From Rubinisphaera italica (GTDB lineage Bacteria; Planctomycetota; Planctomycetia; Planctomycetales; Planctomycetaceae): DNA of 64,000 bases. Each line of letters begins with the position of its first letter. Within the stretch, counting starts at the first letter, position 1. The notes below the pieces were generated by a model. It did not search any database. It was not told the origin of the DNA and worked only from the letters and a program-made list of their open reading frames with translations. The stretch spans positions 4,826,001 to 4,890,000 of the forward strand of contig NZ_SJPG01000001.1 in the NCBI RefSeq assembly GCF_007859715.1, written 5' to 3'. Positions 15,692 through 25,478 of the stretch are shown piece by piece. A program made the position numbers and the translations under genes.

Positions 15692-17662
15692 ATGATTCGC
15701 TCTTCGCTTCTGGCAATTTTGTTCATCACGACCTGCACACTCATCGTTTACGCAAATGCCTTTTCCGGTGAGTTTTTCCAGGATGACTTCCACACGCTTC
15801 TGGGGGACTACTCACTTCACCTCTATCTCTGGCCGCCGAGCAATGTTTTTACAGACAATCTCAATACCCGCGGCTTCACCATGTGGACGTTTGCCGTCAA
15901 TGATGCCCTGTCTGGCTCAACCGCTTTCAGTTTTCACATCGGAAATGTGCTCATCCACCTTCTGAGCAGCCTGCTGGTTTATTGGGTCGTTCGCCAGAGC
16001 ATGACTCTTTACTGTGCGCGAAAAAATTCCAAAACTGCTGACCCAACCTCGACTGCAAAGGTGGAGGAGAAATCAGCCTGGACGGCATTGATTGCCTCGG
16101 TACTATTCGCAGTACATCCCATTCACATCCAGGCTGTCACTTATCTTTCTCAACGTAGCGAAGCACTGATGGGCTTGCTGTTTCTGGGGACAATCGCGAC
16201 TTTGATTCAAGCCTATCAAAGTCGCGATCAGATTGAATGGAAATGGTTCTGGCTCACCCTTTCGCTCCTCTGCTGCCTGCTCGGCATGCGATCCAAAGAA
16301 GCAATGGTCGTGGCTCCTTTGCTCGTGCTGTGGTACGACCGGATTTTTCTGAATGATAACTGGAAATCTCTCTGCAAAAGCCATGGCTTTTATTATGCCA
16401 TCCTGTGGTCAACCTTAATTTTCAATAGCAGCTGGCAAGCGATGCTGCCCTCTCTGGATTCACCGACAACCCAATTTTCACAAGCGACCAGCAGTTCGGC
16501 AGAGAGTTCCGAAAACTCAATCTCAGTGGCAAACTCCTCAGGCGATTCCAGCCAGGATCTGTTCGTGCAAAGAGGAGCCCGCCTGAGTCGCTGGGAATAT
16601 TTCCAAACCCAGCCTCCAATAATCCTCACCTATGTCAGGCTCGTTTTTTGGCCGAGTGATCTTTGTTTTGACCGCGGACATCTTCAGCCGCCTGCGCCCT
16701 GGATTTTCTGGAGTTGTGCAGGAGTACTGACCGTGGTCTTTCTGCTGTTTTTAGTTGCGATCTTCAAAGCCCCGATCTGGGGATTTCTGGGAGCCTGGTT
16801 CTATATCAATCTGGGACCGCGCAGCAGTTTCATTGCCTTGGAGAATCCTTATTTTGAATACCGGATGTATCTGCCAATATTGTCAATACTTATCCCACTG
16901 GCACTTGGGCTGTTTTGTCTGGCGGGAAAACTTCAAAACCGAAATCTTTCCCGAGGAACAATATTGTCACTTTTCCTGGTAGTGACTGCAGTCCCATTGA
17001 TGGCAGTGACACACTTGAGGAACAGGATTTTTTCGGACCCTGTTTTGCTCTGGAGCGATACCGTTGCCAAGGCTCCTGAATGTGGTCGGGCCTACACAAA
17101 TTTGACGCGGGCGTTGCTACTGACTCATCAACCGGAGGATGAGCTTAAAGCGGTTTCCATCGGAGAAAAAGCGATTCGATTAAACTCTGGTTCGGGGAAG
17201 GCGTTTAATATTTATGGCCTGGCTCTACAGCGGACAGGACAAGCAGAAAAAGCGATCGAGCCTTATCAGAAAGCGATCGCCCTGGAGCCTAAGCTGATGC
17301 ATCCGTATCTGAATCTGGGCAATATTTACAGCAAAACCGATCCCCAAAAAGCTCTGGACTATTATACGGAAGCAATGAAGCTGGCCCCAGACGACCCAGC
17401 CGTGCAGACGAATTACGCAACGACCATGTTGTTTAACAACGTAGAGGTCGCGAAAGCAGAACAAATGCTGATTGATCTTGCAGGCAGTCGCCCCACGCAT
17501 ATCGACTCTCGGCTCAACCTCGGCTTGTATTATGCCAATCAGGGCCGGTATCGCGAAGGAATTGGCTGGGGAGAAAAGGTTCTAATCATCAACCCAACGC
17601 ACCAGTCAGCAATCGAGCTGATCAAATTCTGTCAACAGAAGTTGACCCAGCCGAATCCTTAG
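15692..17662 (+). CDS. TMTC-like polytopic membrane protein with C-terminal TPR repeats
   Basis: Resembles TMTC-type protein O-mannosyltransferases: an N-terminal multi-pass region of about 440 residues, then tetratricopeptide repeats. Supporting motifs are an acidic pair in the first loop (GEFFQDDFHTLLGD), FHIGNVLIHLLSSLLVYWVV, and SVLFAVHPIHIQAVTYLSQR, which matches the HPIH..AV...S.R signature of the family. The last 200 residues contain TPR units (KAFNIYGLALQRTGQAEKAI, MHPYLNLGNIYSKTDPQKAL). ATG 15692 follows GGAA by 8 nt; ATG 15677 is an alternative. It follows the DUF1559 gene but is separated from it by a terminator. Glycosyl transfer from a lipid-linked sugar is inferred, not shown. 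Confidence 0.8.
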   Translation: MIRSSLLAILFITTCTLIVYANAFSGEFFQDDFHTLLGDYSLHLYLWPPSNVFTDNLNTRGFTMWTFAVNDALSGSTAFSFHIGNVLIHLLSSLLVYWVVRQSMTLYCARKNSKTADPTSTAKVEEKSAWTALIASVLFAVHPIHIQAVTYLSQRSEALMGLLFLGTIATLIQAYQSRDQIEWKWFWLTLSLLCCLLGMRSKEAMVVAPLLVLWYDRIFLNDNWKSLCKSHGFYYAILWSTLIFNSSWQAMLPSLDSPTTQFSQATSSSAESSENSISVANSSGDSSQDLFVQRGARLSRWEYFQTQPPIILTYVRLVFWPSDLCFDRGHLQPPAPWIFWSCAGVLTVVFLLFLVAIFKAPIWGFLGAWFYINLGPRSSFIALENPYFEYRMYLPILSILIPLALGLFCLAGKLQNRNLSRGTILSLFLVVTAVPLMAVTHLRNRIFSDPVLLWSDTVAKAPECGRAYTNLTRALLLTHQPEDELKAVSIGEKAIRLNSGSGKAFNIYGLALQRTGQAEKAIEPYQKAIALEPKLMHPYLNLGNIYSKTDPQKALDYYTEAMKLAPDDPAVQTNYATTMLFNNVEVAKAEQMLIDLAGSRPTHIDSRLNLGLYYANQGRYREGIGWGEKVLIINPTHQSAIELIKFCQQKLTQPNP

Positions 17663-18034
17663 CAATCTGAGTAGAGCTCAGAACCGGGCCGCCATGCTCA
17701 TGCTTGTGTGAGTATGCAAAGTGTGTTGATATTCAATTTGGAAGTCTTGATTTCGAGGGGTTGGACAAGCATAAGTCAGCTGAATTGAATAGAAGTCAAT
17801 GCTGGTATTTTTTTCTTATGTTGCATTAAGCAAGTCCACGACATGTATGGATATAGCACCCGACGATTAGTGGTAAGGCAAGATCTCAGAGGACTCGCTC
17901 TGAGAATGGCACCTTAGCAGATTGAGACATAGTGCTTGATTGTGCGTCCCAGGAATTGCGTCTCAGAAGCCTATGCAATTCCTGGTTGAAATAAGTCTCA
18001 CCAGAACTTCTCCACGTTGTTATTCCGATTCGAA
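17663..18034. other. 372-nt intergenic region with two hairpins, no gene
   Basis: No coding region supported. Two inverted repeats: CTCAGAG/CTCTGAG (about 17888-17906) and CCAGGAATTGC/GCAATTCCTGG (17949-17959 / 17975-17985). The second lies downstream of csrA on the minus strand but has no T-tract, so it is not a classic terminator. Confidence 0.5.
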
Positions 18035-18238
18035 TTAACCGGCAATAGCGGACGAGTCTTTCTGTTCATCATCTCGCTTTTGAGCGTCGGCTTCGCAGAG
18101 TTCTTCGCGCAGGATGCTCATGTCACGTGGTGCTTCAATCCCGAGGCGAACTGTGTTGGGACCGATGCGAACAACAGTGATTGCAACATCGTCACCAATA
18201 CGGATTTTCTCGCCTGACTTCCTTGAGAGTACTAGCAT
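18035..18238 (-). CDS. csrA: Carbon storage regulator CsrA
   Basis: Small homodimeric RNA-binding protein that binds GGA motifs in mRNA leaders and alters translation or stability. The 67-aa product begins MLVLSRKSGEKIRIGDDV and has the core IGPNTVRLGIEAPRDMSILREE, with the RNA-contacting basic residues near the N terminus and the conserved Arg of the VRLGIEAP strand present. A good GGAGG lies 8 nt before the ATG. The last 15 residues form a charged tail. It stands alone, with no flagellar genes nearby. Confidence 0.96.
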   Translation of the reverse strand: MLVLSRKSGEKIRIGDDVAITVVRIGPNTVRLGIEAPRDMSILREELCEADAQKRDDEQKDSSAIAG

Positions 18239-18776
18239 TGCTCTTCCTCCAGCTAACGCCTGATATGGCTATGAATGGTCGAATGGAACGGCTGTCTCCG
18301 CTCGTTCAATATCATCAATTTCGTGAACGTACCGTAAGATATTTATCGCCACACGAGATCAACATGATGATATCATCAATTAGATTACAGAATCCCAGAT
18401 GAAGAATCCAGCAGAAGAATGGGAAAACCGTGTTAATTCGCATGCATGGAATAACCGGAACACTGCGCAATAATAGTGCACAAACACCATGGACAGCTTG
18501 CATTATCAGCAAAATAGCCGCCAAGGGAAGATATTGCACAAAAACGCCGCCGCGCACGGCTTCCACGGCCTGCAGTGGCTCGTCAATGCACAGGAAGCAG
18601 GCACATGTTGCCGGGAATTCAGCTGCCTACGGTTTAGGCAGCTGAATATGACGTTTATTTTGAGACTCAGGAGAATTATGTAATGAAGCAGTATTCCGGC
18701 TTCCAAGTCATTCCGGGAGGCTGGATTATTTCATGCCATCTAGCCTGATCGATTCGAATTCTAATCGCTGCGGAAG
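18239..18776. other. 538-nt intergenic region with a 13-bp perfect hairpin
   Basis: Upstream of csrA and downstream of the RNase HII-like gene (both minus strand). The hairpin ATTCAGCTGCCTA / TAGGCAGCTGAAT (18617-18629 / 18635-18647) has a 5-nt loop and no T-tract on either strand. Overlapping short readings (18315-18566 -, 18430-18645 +, 18506-18706 -) show no family resemblance. Confidence 0.55.
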
Positions 18777-19769
18777 CTATCGATTTCGCCACAAAATTGA
18801 TTCCGGGAGCTGCAGTTCTTCCCAGGAACGATCAATTTGCTTACGGAATCTCGCGGCATCAACCGGATAACCCTTGGTTGGCTTCACCGCTGGACAACGC
18901 TCTTTCCAGTATCGATTGAATGCCTCCATACAAAGTTCACGTATATACTTGGCGGCCATGGAAGCGACTGCGACAGGCAGATATCGCTCGCTTTTGACGG
19001 AAAATGCCAGCGAAAGAGAGTCGCTCCAATAACGACTTTGCTCCTGGGATTCTTTCTCCGTCAGGAAAAAGCGATCCGGGAAAGCATCCATCAAATACGG
19101 AAGATAGCGACTGCGGCCCCCATGCTTGTCAGCCAGAACCTGACAGGCAACAGAGTTCAGGGGAATAAAATCCTTGACCAATGCCAACGAGAGACGGGTC
19201 AACACTTCCCCTTTGTTATCGTACTCTTTAATGAGAGCGTTGAATCGCTCAGGACAAACCACATCAACCTGCAACTGTTCGAGCTGGAGTTCACACTTCT
19301 GAAACGAACGGTCTACCTTTTTCAGAACTTCTGAACACTCATCCAGCCTGGCCTTCAAGGGGAGTGAAAGCAAACAGGAGTTGTACCAGGGTTGCCTTGA
19401 AAATGAAGCCGGCAACCCCTCACCCAGTAACTTGAGAAGCAGAGCCAGGAAGTCTGCAGAATCAGTCAGATTGAGAGAACTCCCCTGGCAGGCGGCCATC
19501 AGCGAAAGCACAGATCGCTCCAGCGAAGCAATACCTTTCGTCGATGAATACACCTGCTTGGAGTCCGCAACATGCAGTCTTTTATCTCGACTGACCGGAG
19601 CATTTGTTAGTACACCATCTAACTGGGACCACAGATCCTCAACGGTCAATGTTTCAGGCATCGACCAGACTGAGACCGCGATGACAAGTGGACCTAACTT
19701 GGGACCGTAGCCGGCTTCATCCATGCCGATAATGATTCGCCTCGAAGAACCAGCCTGGTTTAATACCAT
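18777..19769 (-). CDS. Divergent RNase HII (RNase H2)-like protein
   Basis: A 330-aa protein, larger than bacterial RnhB (about 200 aa). The N-terminal IGMDEAGYGPKLGPLVIAV corresponds to the RNase HII motif DEAGxGPxxGPVV (catalytic D17, E18), and LHVADSKQVY (D69-K71) corresponds to the DDSK..L segment. A further D lies in CQVLADKHGGRSRY, and VAVASMAAKYIRELCMEAF matches the AAASIIAKVTRD helix with Glu in place of the last catalytic Asp. The centre (about 85-190) is an insertion relative to RnhB. Cleavage of RNA in DNA hybrids is therefore plausible but not certain. Confidence 0.7.
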   Translation of the reverse strand: MVLNQAGSSRRIIIGMDEAGYGPKLGPLVIAVSVWSMPETLTVEDLWSQLDGVLTNAPVSRDKRLHVADSKQVYSSTKGIASLERSVLSLMAACQGSSLNLTDSADFLALLLKLLGEGLPASFSRQPWYNSCLLSLPLKARLDECSEVLKKVDRSFQKCELQLEQLQVDVVCPERFNALIKEYDNKGEVLTRLSLALVKDFIPLNSVACQVLADKHGGRSRYLPYLMDAFPDRFFLTEKESQEQSRYWSDSLSLAFSVKSERYLPVAVASMAAKYIRELCMEAFNRYWKERCPAVKPTKGYPVDAARFRKQIDRSWEELQLPESILWRNR

Positions 19770-20165
19770 ATCGTTCTCCTCATACGCAGATCTGATTCAT
19801 TCATCGCTACAAAAGCCTTGCCGGAACTGGCCACCTTCTTCAATGGCGATCTCATTAATCCGATTATAACGTCCAGCAATATTATTTCAGTCGAATCAAT
19901 CCTGTCATTCGCAGCGGTAACGCGTTGATTATTCAGAAGCGAAAGTGAAAACTTGTACGTTCCGTTGGCGCATGAACCACAACCTTGCCGATCCTGTCAA
20001 TTAGAGAAGAAGGGAAACCTGTAAACCAAGGGACCGGTGCTTACGATGATTCTGGATGCGATTATTGAAGCAAGCATTAATTCAGAACTCTGGAGCGAAC
20101 GATACGAACGTAGCTTCGCTCCACGCTATCTGAACTGGCATCCAATTGTGTTGGAGGAAATCGCT
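19770..20165. other. 396-nt region without a supported gene
   Basis: Divergent gap between the RNase HII-like gene (-) and the small reading at 20166 (+). No clear promoter, repeat or hairpin was identified. Confidence 0.45.
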
Positions 20166-20390
20166 ATGAAAGATTTCACGACAGACGAGAACAGCACCAC
20201 AAGAGAATATCTGGGGATTCACTGCATGACGGAGCTGGATGCAGGCCTGCAGCAGCAAATTCGATATGTCCCGCTTCCCCCAACAGAAACTGGACGTTAT
20301 CGACGGGACCCAAGGCACACCGAACTCAAAGGCCCTAAGTTTTACCAGAGCACGCCTCAGAAAGTACACACAGAGCTCTATCTCGGTTGA
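20166..20390 (+). CDS. Small hypothetical protein, possibly frameshifted
   Basis: Not recognised. The 74-aa reading begins MKDFTTDENSTTREYLG and is preceded by GGAGG at about 9 nt, a strong ribosome binding site. A second reading, 20239-20475 in the +1 frame relative to it, overlaps and contains SFTRARLRKYTQSSISVEPE, so the real gene could be one of these or a frameshifted combination. A strong terminator at 20546 supports rightward transcription ending here. No domain or signal peptide seen. Confidence 0.4.
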   Translation: MKDFTTDENSTTREYLGIHCMTELDAGLQQQIRYVPLPPTETGRYRRDPRHTELKGPKFYQSTPQKVHTELYLG

Positions 20391-20545
20391 ACCCGAGAGA
20401 ATACTGCTGAAAGGAAAATGCGAAGCCTTTCCGACAGAACACTCTTTAACTGATGACACGAATGTCATTGCCTGATATCAAATCGGCAATGGACTAAATC
20501 CAACCGCAAGCTTCATCCTTCGCAAACCTGTTGAAGCTCGCACAC

Positions 20546-20579
20546 AAACGCCCCGCGGTTTTACGCGGGGCGTTTTTTA
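20546..20579 (+). terminator. Intrinsic terminator, rightward
   Basis: AAACGCCCCGCG / CGCGGGGCGTTT 12-bp stem with a 6-nt loop, followed by TTTATTT. Confidence 0.9.
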
Positions 20580-20621
20580 TTTGAAGGTTGTAGGCACATG
20601 CGAGGTTGCATTGATCAAGAG

Positions 20622-20654
20622 ATCTTAACCCGAAGCGTCGGTGTGGGGACGACT
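20622..20654. repeat. Dispersed repeat, ATCTTAACCCGAA...GGGGACGAC family, copy 1
   Basis: Matches 28469-28500 at about 28 of 32 positions: ATCTTAACCCGAA, CGTC, then GGGGACGAC. Both copies are intergenic. Confidence 0.7.
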
Positions 20655-20845
20655 TCGCATCTGAAATTGAGTCAATACTGAGTTGCAATACTTTCACTTC
20701 AAACCAGCCAATATTTTTTCATTGGCTCGTGTTCTACGCGCTATGTGCTTTGCAATAAAGCATATGCGTTTTTGAGACCAGTGTTTAACCGTATTGTTAA
20801 TCGATAGCCGTCCCCTCGTCGACGCTTCTGGCCAGGATGATTCAC

Positions 20846-20880
20846 AAAAAAAGCCCCGACCAAAACTGGCCGGGACATTA
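20846..20880 (-). terminator. Intrinsic terminator of ilvB
   Basis: On the minus strand GTCCCGGCC / GGTCGGGGC with two wobble pairs and a 6-nt loop, followed by seven T. It lies about 70 nt beyond the ilvB stop. Confidence 0.9.
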
Positions 20881-20948
20881 ACGATTTCAATTGTCTTGAA
20901 GCGAAATCCAAAACCTTCAGCTCTGGACTCAAGCCTCACGACCCTGGA

Positions 20949-22778
20949 CTACTTGATAATAATATCGCGAACAGTTTTTCCGCCCGGAATCATTGGCAGT
21001 ACATGTTCCTGGTAAGGACAAATGACTTCGAGGAGATAAGGACCATCGTAATTGATCATCTCAGTAATCGCGGCTTCGAGATCTTTCTTTTCACGAACGC
21101 GTTGCCCGGCTATGCCGTAACCTTTGGCAATAGTAATGAAGTCGGGATAGATTTCTTCGCCGACAATTCCATCACCATCACCCAGTGCTTCGGGCTTGTG
21201 GACTGGCCCCAGATAGGTGTGAGCTCGACGCCCTTCCATAAAGCGGTCCTCCCACTGCACCACCATGCCGAGATGCTGATTATTGAGCAACAGCATTTTG
21301 ACAGGCAGATCTTCACATACCAGGGTCGCGAGTTCCTGGATATTCATTTGGAAGGAGCCATCGCCATCAATATCGATAACAAGTTCATCCGGATGAGCAG
21401 CAGCAACCCCCATGGCTGAAGGCAGGCCGAAACCCATCGTTCCCAATCCTGAGGAGCAGAGCCAGTGCTTAGGCTTGTCGAACTTGAAGTATTGAGCAGA
21501 CCACATCTGATGCTGGCCAACACCAACGCTCAGATAAGGGCTTCGATCCCGAGTCATCTTCCACAATGTTTCAATCGCATACTGCTGCGGAATTTCGGTA
21601 TCGTAATCGGCATAGGCTAGTGGGTACTGTTCTTTCCAGCCCTTAATCTTTTTGTGCCATTCCGCAGTGTCTGGAATATCCGAATCCTTCAACGAAGCAT
21701 TCAGGCTGTGCAGGACCTGCTTAACATCGCCAACAACAGGAATGTGAGCTTCTTTGTTTTTGTGGATCTCGGAAGGGTCGACATCGACATGCACGATTTT
21801 ACCGTGCTTGGCAAACTCGTCGAGTTTCCCGGTCACGCGATCATCAAACCGAACGCCGAACGCCAGTAACAAGTCGGCTTCATCGATGGCCAGATTGGCA
21901 TACACGGTGCCGTGCATTCCGAGCATGTGCAGGGAAAGATCGTGAGTTCCCGGAAATGTTCCCAGGCCCATAACAGTCATAGTGACAGGAATTTGTGCCT
22001 TCTCGGCAAATTTCAGCAACTCGTCGGCTGCTCCAGATAGAATACAGCCACCACCAACATACAGGATTGGCTTCTTAGAGCGGCGAATCGCGGCAATGAT
22101 CTGATTGATCTGCTCGGTCGCCACATCGGGCACTTCCGGTTTGTAACCAGGCAAATTCATTGGCGGATCGAAATCAACTTCATCAGCTGGAATCGAATCG
22201 AGCTGAACATCTTTCGGGAAGTCAATCAGTACAGGACCGGGCCGGCCGGTACTGGCCACGTGAAAAGCTTCTTTGACGATGCGAGCCACATCATTGATGT
22301 TCGTAATCATATAATGATGCTTCGTGATCGCCCGACAAACCTCCACCATCGGCGTTTCCTGGAACGCATCGCTCCCGATGACGCTTTGAGGAACCTGACC
22401 CGTAATTGCGATCAGCGGGACGCTATCGAGCTTGGCATCGGCAATGGACGTCACGAGGTTTGTTGCCCCGGGACCACTGGTTGCCATGCAAACGCCGATC
22501 TCGTTATCGGTCGAACGGGACACACCTTGAGCCGCAAAAGCCCCACCCTGTTCGTGGCGGGGAAGAATCGTGCGAATTTCATCGCGATACTTCCGTAAAG
22601 CCTGATGCAAGGGCATGCTGGCCCCGCCCGGATAGGCGAATACGTATTTGGTCTGCTGGTGAATCAATGCCTGAATCATGATTTCGGCCCCATTCATCTG
22701 GGCCTGTTTGGTCGATTTTTCTTCTGCAATTGCCACGATCTTTAACTTTCGATCATTGAACTCTATTCGCCCGTTCAT
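20949..22778 (-). CDS. ilvB: Acetolactate synthase large subunit
   Basis: Thiamine-diphosphate enzyme for the first step of branched-chain amino-acid synthesis (2 pyruvate to acetolactate). The order is N-terminal PYR domain with [13 protein letters not shown] and the catalytic Glu in [12 protein letters not shown], a central domain with [17 protein letters not shown], and a C-terminal PP domain with [15 protein letters not shown] followed by the NN of the ThDP/Mg motif. GTG 22808 would lengthen the protein to 619 aa, and GTG 22736 is also possible; ATG 22778 is a compromise because none has a strong binding site. The regulatory subunit ilvN and ilvC are not adjacent. Confidence 0.95.
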   Translation of the reverse strand: MNGRIEFNDRKLKIVAIAEEKSTKQAQMNGAEIMIQALIHQQTKYVFAYPGGASMPLHQALRKYRDEIRTILPRHEQGGAFAAQGVSRSTDNEIGVCMATSGPGATNLVTSIADAKLDSVPLIAITGQVPQSVIGSDAFQETPMVEVCRAITKHHYMITNINDVARIVKEAFHVASTGRPGPVLIDFPKDVQLDSIPADEVDFDPPMNLPGYKPEVPDVATEQINQIIAAIRRSKKPILYVGGGCILSGAADELLKFAEKAQIPVTMTVMGLGTFPGTHDLSLHMLGMHGTVYANLAIDEADLLLAFGVRFDDRVTGKLDEFAKHGKIVHVDVDPSEIHKNKEAHIPVVGDVKQVLHSLNASLKDSDIPDTAEWHKKIKGWKEQYPLAYADYDTEIPQQYAIETLWKMTRDRSPYLSVGVGQHQMWSAQYFKFDKPKHWLCSSGLGTMGFGLPSAMGVAAAHPDELVIDIDGDGSFQMNIQELATLVCEDLPVKMLLLNNQHLGMVVQWEDRFMEGRRAHTYLGPVHKPEALGDGDGIVGEEIYPDFITIAKGYGIAGQRVREKKDLEAAITEMINYDGPYLLEVICPYQEHVLPMIPGGKTVRDIIIK

Positions 22779-23111
22779 TCCCACAAAAAGAAATGGAACG
22801 CCGAACACTTATGTGCGGTTGGATAAGCGTGCGCACCGCGATCGGTGTGCCCTGCAAATGGTAGAGCAATTGTACCCGGAAAAGGTTCAACTATCGAGGC
22901 AATAATCCAGAAAACTGGCGTGGAAATCTCAGTTAAAATTATCCAGACCATCAATTCCTATCTGACCCTGAAATTGATCTCCATTTCATTATCAAATCTA
23001 TTTTCTATTCGACTCCAATCTGTTTCGATCGAACTGCACAACCTTTACAATCGATATTTCTTGCCTTTTATTGACTCAATCCCAGCTATCGCCGACAGGA
23101 TGTTTTCGCTC
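22779..23111. other. Divergent ilvB / cobA-hemD intergenic region
   Basis: 333 nt with no supported gene. The hemD frame is open through much of it but shows no conservation-like signature before 23112. No cobalamin or other riboswitch consensus was recognised. Confidence 0.5.
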
Positions 23112-24635
23112 ATGCCACCAAAGACAGGAAAGGTCTATTTAGTTGGAGGAGGACCAGGGGATCCCGGATTGATTTCGCTCAAAGGATTGGAATGTCTGCG
23201 AAAAGCGGATTTCATACTTTATGATGGACTCGTCAATCCACTGCTCCTCAGGCACACCTCTGCTCAAGCCGAGCGAACGGCTCGAGCCGATAGCTCGGGA
23301 AAACGGACACTCCAACAGGAACAGATTAATCAGCGACTCATCGAAGAGGCCAAACTCGGCAAAATCGTTGTCCGCCTCAAAGGGGGCGATCCCTATATCT
23401 TTGGTCGAGGTAGCGAAGAAGCCGAAGCGTTGGCAGCCGAGAACATAGAGTTTGAAGTTGTCCCCGGAATCACAGCGGCAACTGCAGCTGCTGAGTATGC
23501 CGGTTTTTCGCTGACACATCGCGATTACGCCTCAGCAGTCTGTCTGATTACCGGGCACGAAGACCCCACAAAGCCATCGACTGCACTGGATTACAATCTA
23601 CTCGCAAAGTTTCCCGGCACACTCGTTTTTTACATGGGTCTTCATCGCCTGCCGGAAATCGCAGAGGCATTGATTCGCGAAGGAATGTCAGCCAGTATTC
23701 CCGCTGCGATTATTACCAAAGCCTCGACTCCGTTTCAGAGAGTCGTAACCGATGAACTAACCAAGCTCCCCCAACGTGTACTCGAAGAAGAATTGAGCCC
23801 CCCTTCTCTGATTATTGTTGGGGAATGCGTTCGGATGCGAGAACGGATTCACTGGTTTGAAAACAAGCCATTACTCGGAAAACGGATCGGTATTACCCGC
23901 CCCTCAGGACAAGCCGAGCCACAAATTCAAAAGACGGTTTCTCTTGGTGCCGATCCTGTTTTAATGCCTCTCATTGAAATCACAAAACCGGAAAGCAATG
24001 CCGAACTGGATCAAAAAATCCAGTCGCTGAATCACTACGAATGGATTCTTTTCACTTCCGCAAACGGCGTGCAGCACTTTTTTGAACGCGTCTGGGAACT
24101 CGGGTTAGACTCCCGACTGCTCTACCGGACTAAAATTGCCTGCATCGGCTCATCAACTGCAGAATCCTTAGGGGCCTACCGACTACGAGCCGACCTCATT
24201 CCTGACGATTATTGCTCAGAATCGCTAGCAAAAGCATTAATCCAGACAACTCCTGAGAAGCCCGTCTTATGGGCTCGGGCCAATCGCGGGCGGGACGTCA
24301 TCTCTGAAGAACTCAAATCAGCGGGGATTCAACTTGATGAAGTCGTCGCTTACCACCATCAGGATACAACAGCGTTTTCAGAACAAACTCAGCTACTGAT
24401 CGAAACTGGCCAACTCGACTGGATCGGCCTGAGCAGCCCGGCTATTGCCCGCCAACTGGCAAAATTGATACCAGAAAAAGCACGGGAGCATCTCGGAAAG
24501 AAAATCAAACTCGCCGCCATCAGCCCCATCACTGCTCAAGCAGCAGAAGGAGCTGGCCTGCCGATAAATGCCATAGCCACCAAGTTCACCTGGGATGGCA
24601 TCTTCGATGCAATTCAAATTGCAGAAAGACAATAG
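23112..24635 (+). CDS. cobA-hemD: Uroporphyrinogen-III C-methyltransferase / uroporphyrinogen-III synthase fusion (CobA-HemD)
   Basis: A two-domain tetrapyrrole enzyme, about 507 aa. Residues 1-255 are the SAM-dependent methyltransferase: [20 protein letters not shown], the [19 protein letters not shown] signature and [22 protein letters not shown], which makes precorrin-2 for siroheme or B12. Residues from about 265 are HemD-like ([43 protein letters not shown]), which closes the macrocycle. The fusion couples uroporphyrinogen-III production to its methylation. ATG 23112 is chosen because the family starts just before KVYLVG; AGGA lies 11 nt upstream. ATG 23100 is the alternative. Confidence 0.93.
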   Translation: MPPKTGKVYLVGGGPGDPGLISLKGLECLRKADFILYDGLVNPLLLRHTSAQAERTARADSSGKRTLQQEQINQRLIEEAKLGKIVVRLKGGDPYIFGRGSEEAEALAAENIEFEVVPGITAATAAAEYAGFSLTHRDYASAVCLITGHEDPTKPSTALDYNLLAKFPGTLVFYMGLHRLPEIAEALIREGMSASIPAAIITKASTPFQRVVTDELTKLPQRVLEEELSPPSLIIVGECVRMRERIHWFENKPLLGKRIGITRPSGQAEPQIQKTVSLGADPVLMPLIEITKPESNAELDQKIQSLNHYEWILFTSANGVQHFFERVWELGLDSRLLYRTKIACIGSSTAESLGAYRLRADLIPDDYCSESLAKALIQTTPEKPVLWARANRGRDVISEELKSAGIQLDEVVAYHHQDTTAFSEQTQLLIETGQLDWIGLSSPAIARQLAKLIPEKAREHLGKKIKLAAISPITAQAAEGAGLPINAIATKFTWDGIFDAIQIAERQ

Positions 24636-24642
24636 ACGTAAA

Positions 24643-24669
24643 AAAAGCTCCTGCAAAACAGGAGCTTTT
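24643..24669. terminator. Bidirectional terminator between cobA-hemD and rplQ
   Basis: An 11-bp perfect stem, AAAAGCTCCTG / CAGGAGCTTTT, with a 5-nt loop. There are A residues before it and T residues after it, so it can serve both convergent genes. Confidence 0.88.
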
Positions 24670-24694
24670 GTATCTTCATCCGAAATCGAGCCGA

Positions 24695-25384
24695 CTACTC
24701 GGGCTTCTCTTCCGAACTTTCTTCGGTTGACTCTTCGGATTCAGCTGTCGCCGTTTCTTCAGCCACTGCTTCCTCGCTGGCTGGTTCTTCGGTCTGCTCT
24801 TCTGCAACAGCTTCTTCGTCATCTGTCACGACTACAGGAGCTGAACCTTTTGTGGAAACCCGATCGCGAACGCCAACAAACTCAATCAACGCCTGTGGAC
24901 CAGCGTCACCCAGACGAGGTTTGGCCAGCTTGACGATGCGGGTGTATCCGCCTTGTCGTTCTTCAAATGTTTCAGCCAGATCGCTGAACAGAATATCGAC
25001 AGCTTCGTTGTCTCGCAGAACCGAATAAGCTTTACGCCGCATGGCCAGGACAGGCGCCTGTGCCTGGTTCCATTCCTGCCAGCCTTCAGACTTCCGCCAG
25101 TTGCGCCATTGTTCGGAATTGCGTTCTGCTGAAGTTCCCAGCTCGTCTGCTTTACGCTGTATCGGCAAAGACTTACGAGCCAATGTGATCAGCTTTTCAA
25201 CCTGCGGGCGAAGTTCTTTTGCCTTGGCAACAGTCGTAATAATACGACCTGCAACTTTTGGTGAACCATATTCTTCCGGATCGGCACGGACAGATCGGAT
25301 CAGGCTGCATGCCATATTACGGAACATAGCCTTGCGATGAGATGAAGTTCGCCCCAAATGGCGTCCACGTACGCGATGTCTCAT
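24695..25384 (-). CDS. rplQ: Ribosomal protein bL17 with insertion and acidic C-terminal tail
   Basis: The large-subunit protein at the end of the alpha operon. It begins in standard fashion, [20 protein letters not shown], and keeps the core [18 protein letters not shown] and [18 protein letters not shown]. At 229 aa it is about 100 residues longer than E. coli L17: there is an extra segment at about 71-113 (Trp- and charge-rich, [18 protein letters not shown]) between two core helices, and a 55-60-residue tail made almost only of Glu, Ala, Thr and Ser. The tail is probably disordered. It is co-transcribed with rpoA. Confidence 0.95.
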   Translation of the reverse strand: MRHRVRGRHLGRTSSHRKAMFRNMACSLIRSVRADPEEYGSPKVAGRIITTVAKAKELRPQVEKLITLARKSLPIQRKADELGTSAERNSEQWRNWRKSEGWQEWNQAQAPVLAMRRKAYSVLRDNEAVDILFSDLAETFEERQGGYTRIVKLAKPRLGDAGPQALIEFVGVRDRVSTKGSAPVVVTDDEEAVAEEQTEEPASEEAVAEETATAESEESTEESSEEKPE

Positions 25385-25478
25385 GATAATTTAATTCAAA
25401 AAAACTGACTGATGCCCTAATGGGCTTGAAATTGATAGTTCACAAGATTGTGACACAAAATCCACTGAGCCAGAGGCT

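Larger units (their letters stand above)
20391..20948. other. 558-nt intergenic region with two terminators and a repeat
   Basis: Holds the rightward terminator 20546-20579, a repeat segment at 20622-20654 and the leftward ilvB terminator 20846-20880. Short readings at 20494-20697 (-) and 20694-20939 (-) overlap these elements and are not supported. Confidence 0.6.

Noticed and set aside
22845..22905. tRNA-like string (GGTAGAGCA ... GGTTCAA) upstream of cobA-hemD
   Set aside because: Only 15 nt separate the D-arm-like and T-arm-like parts, too short for an anticodon arm and variable loop; no acceptor stem.
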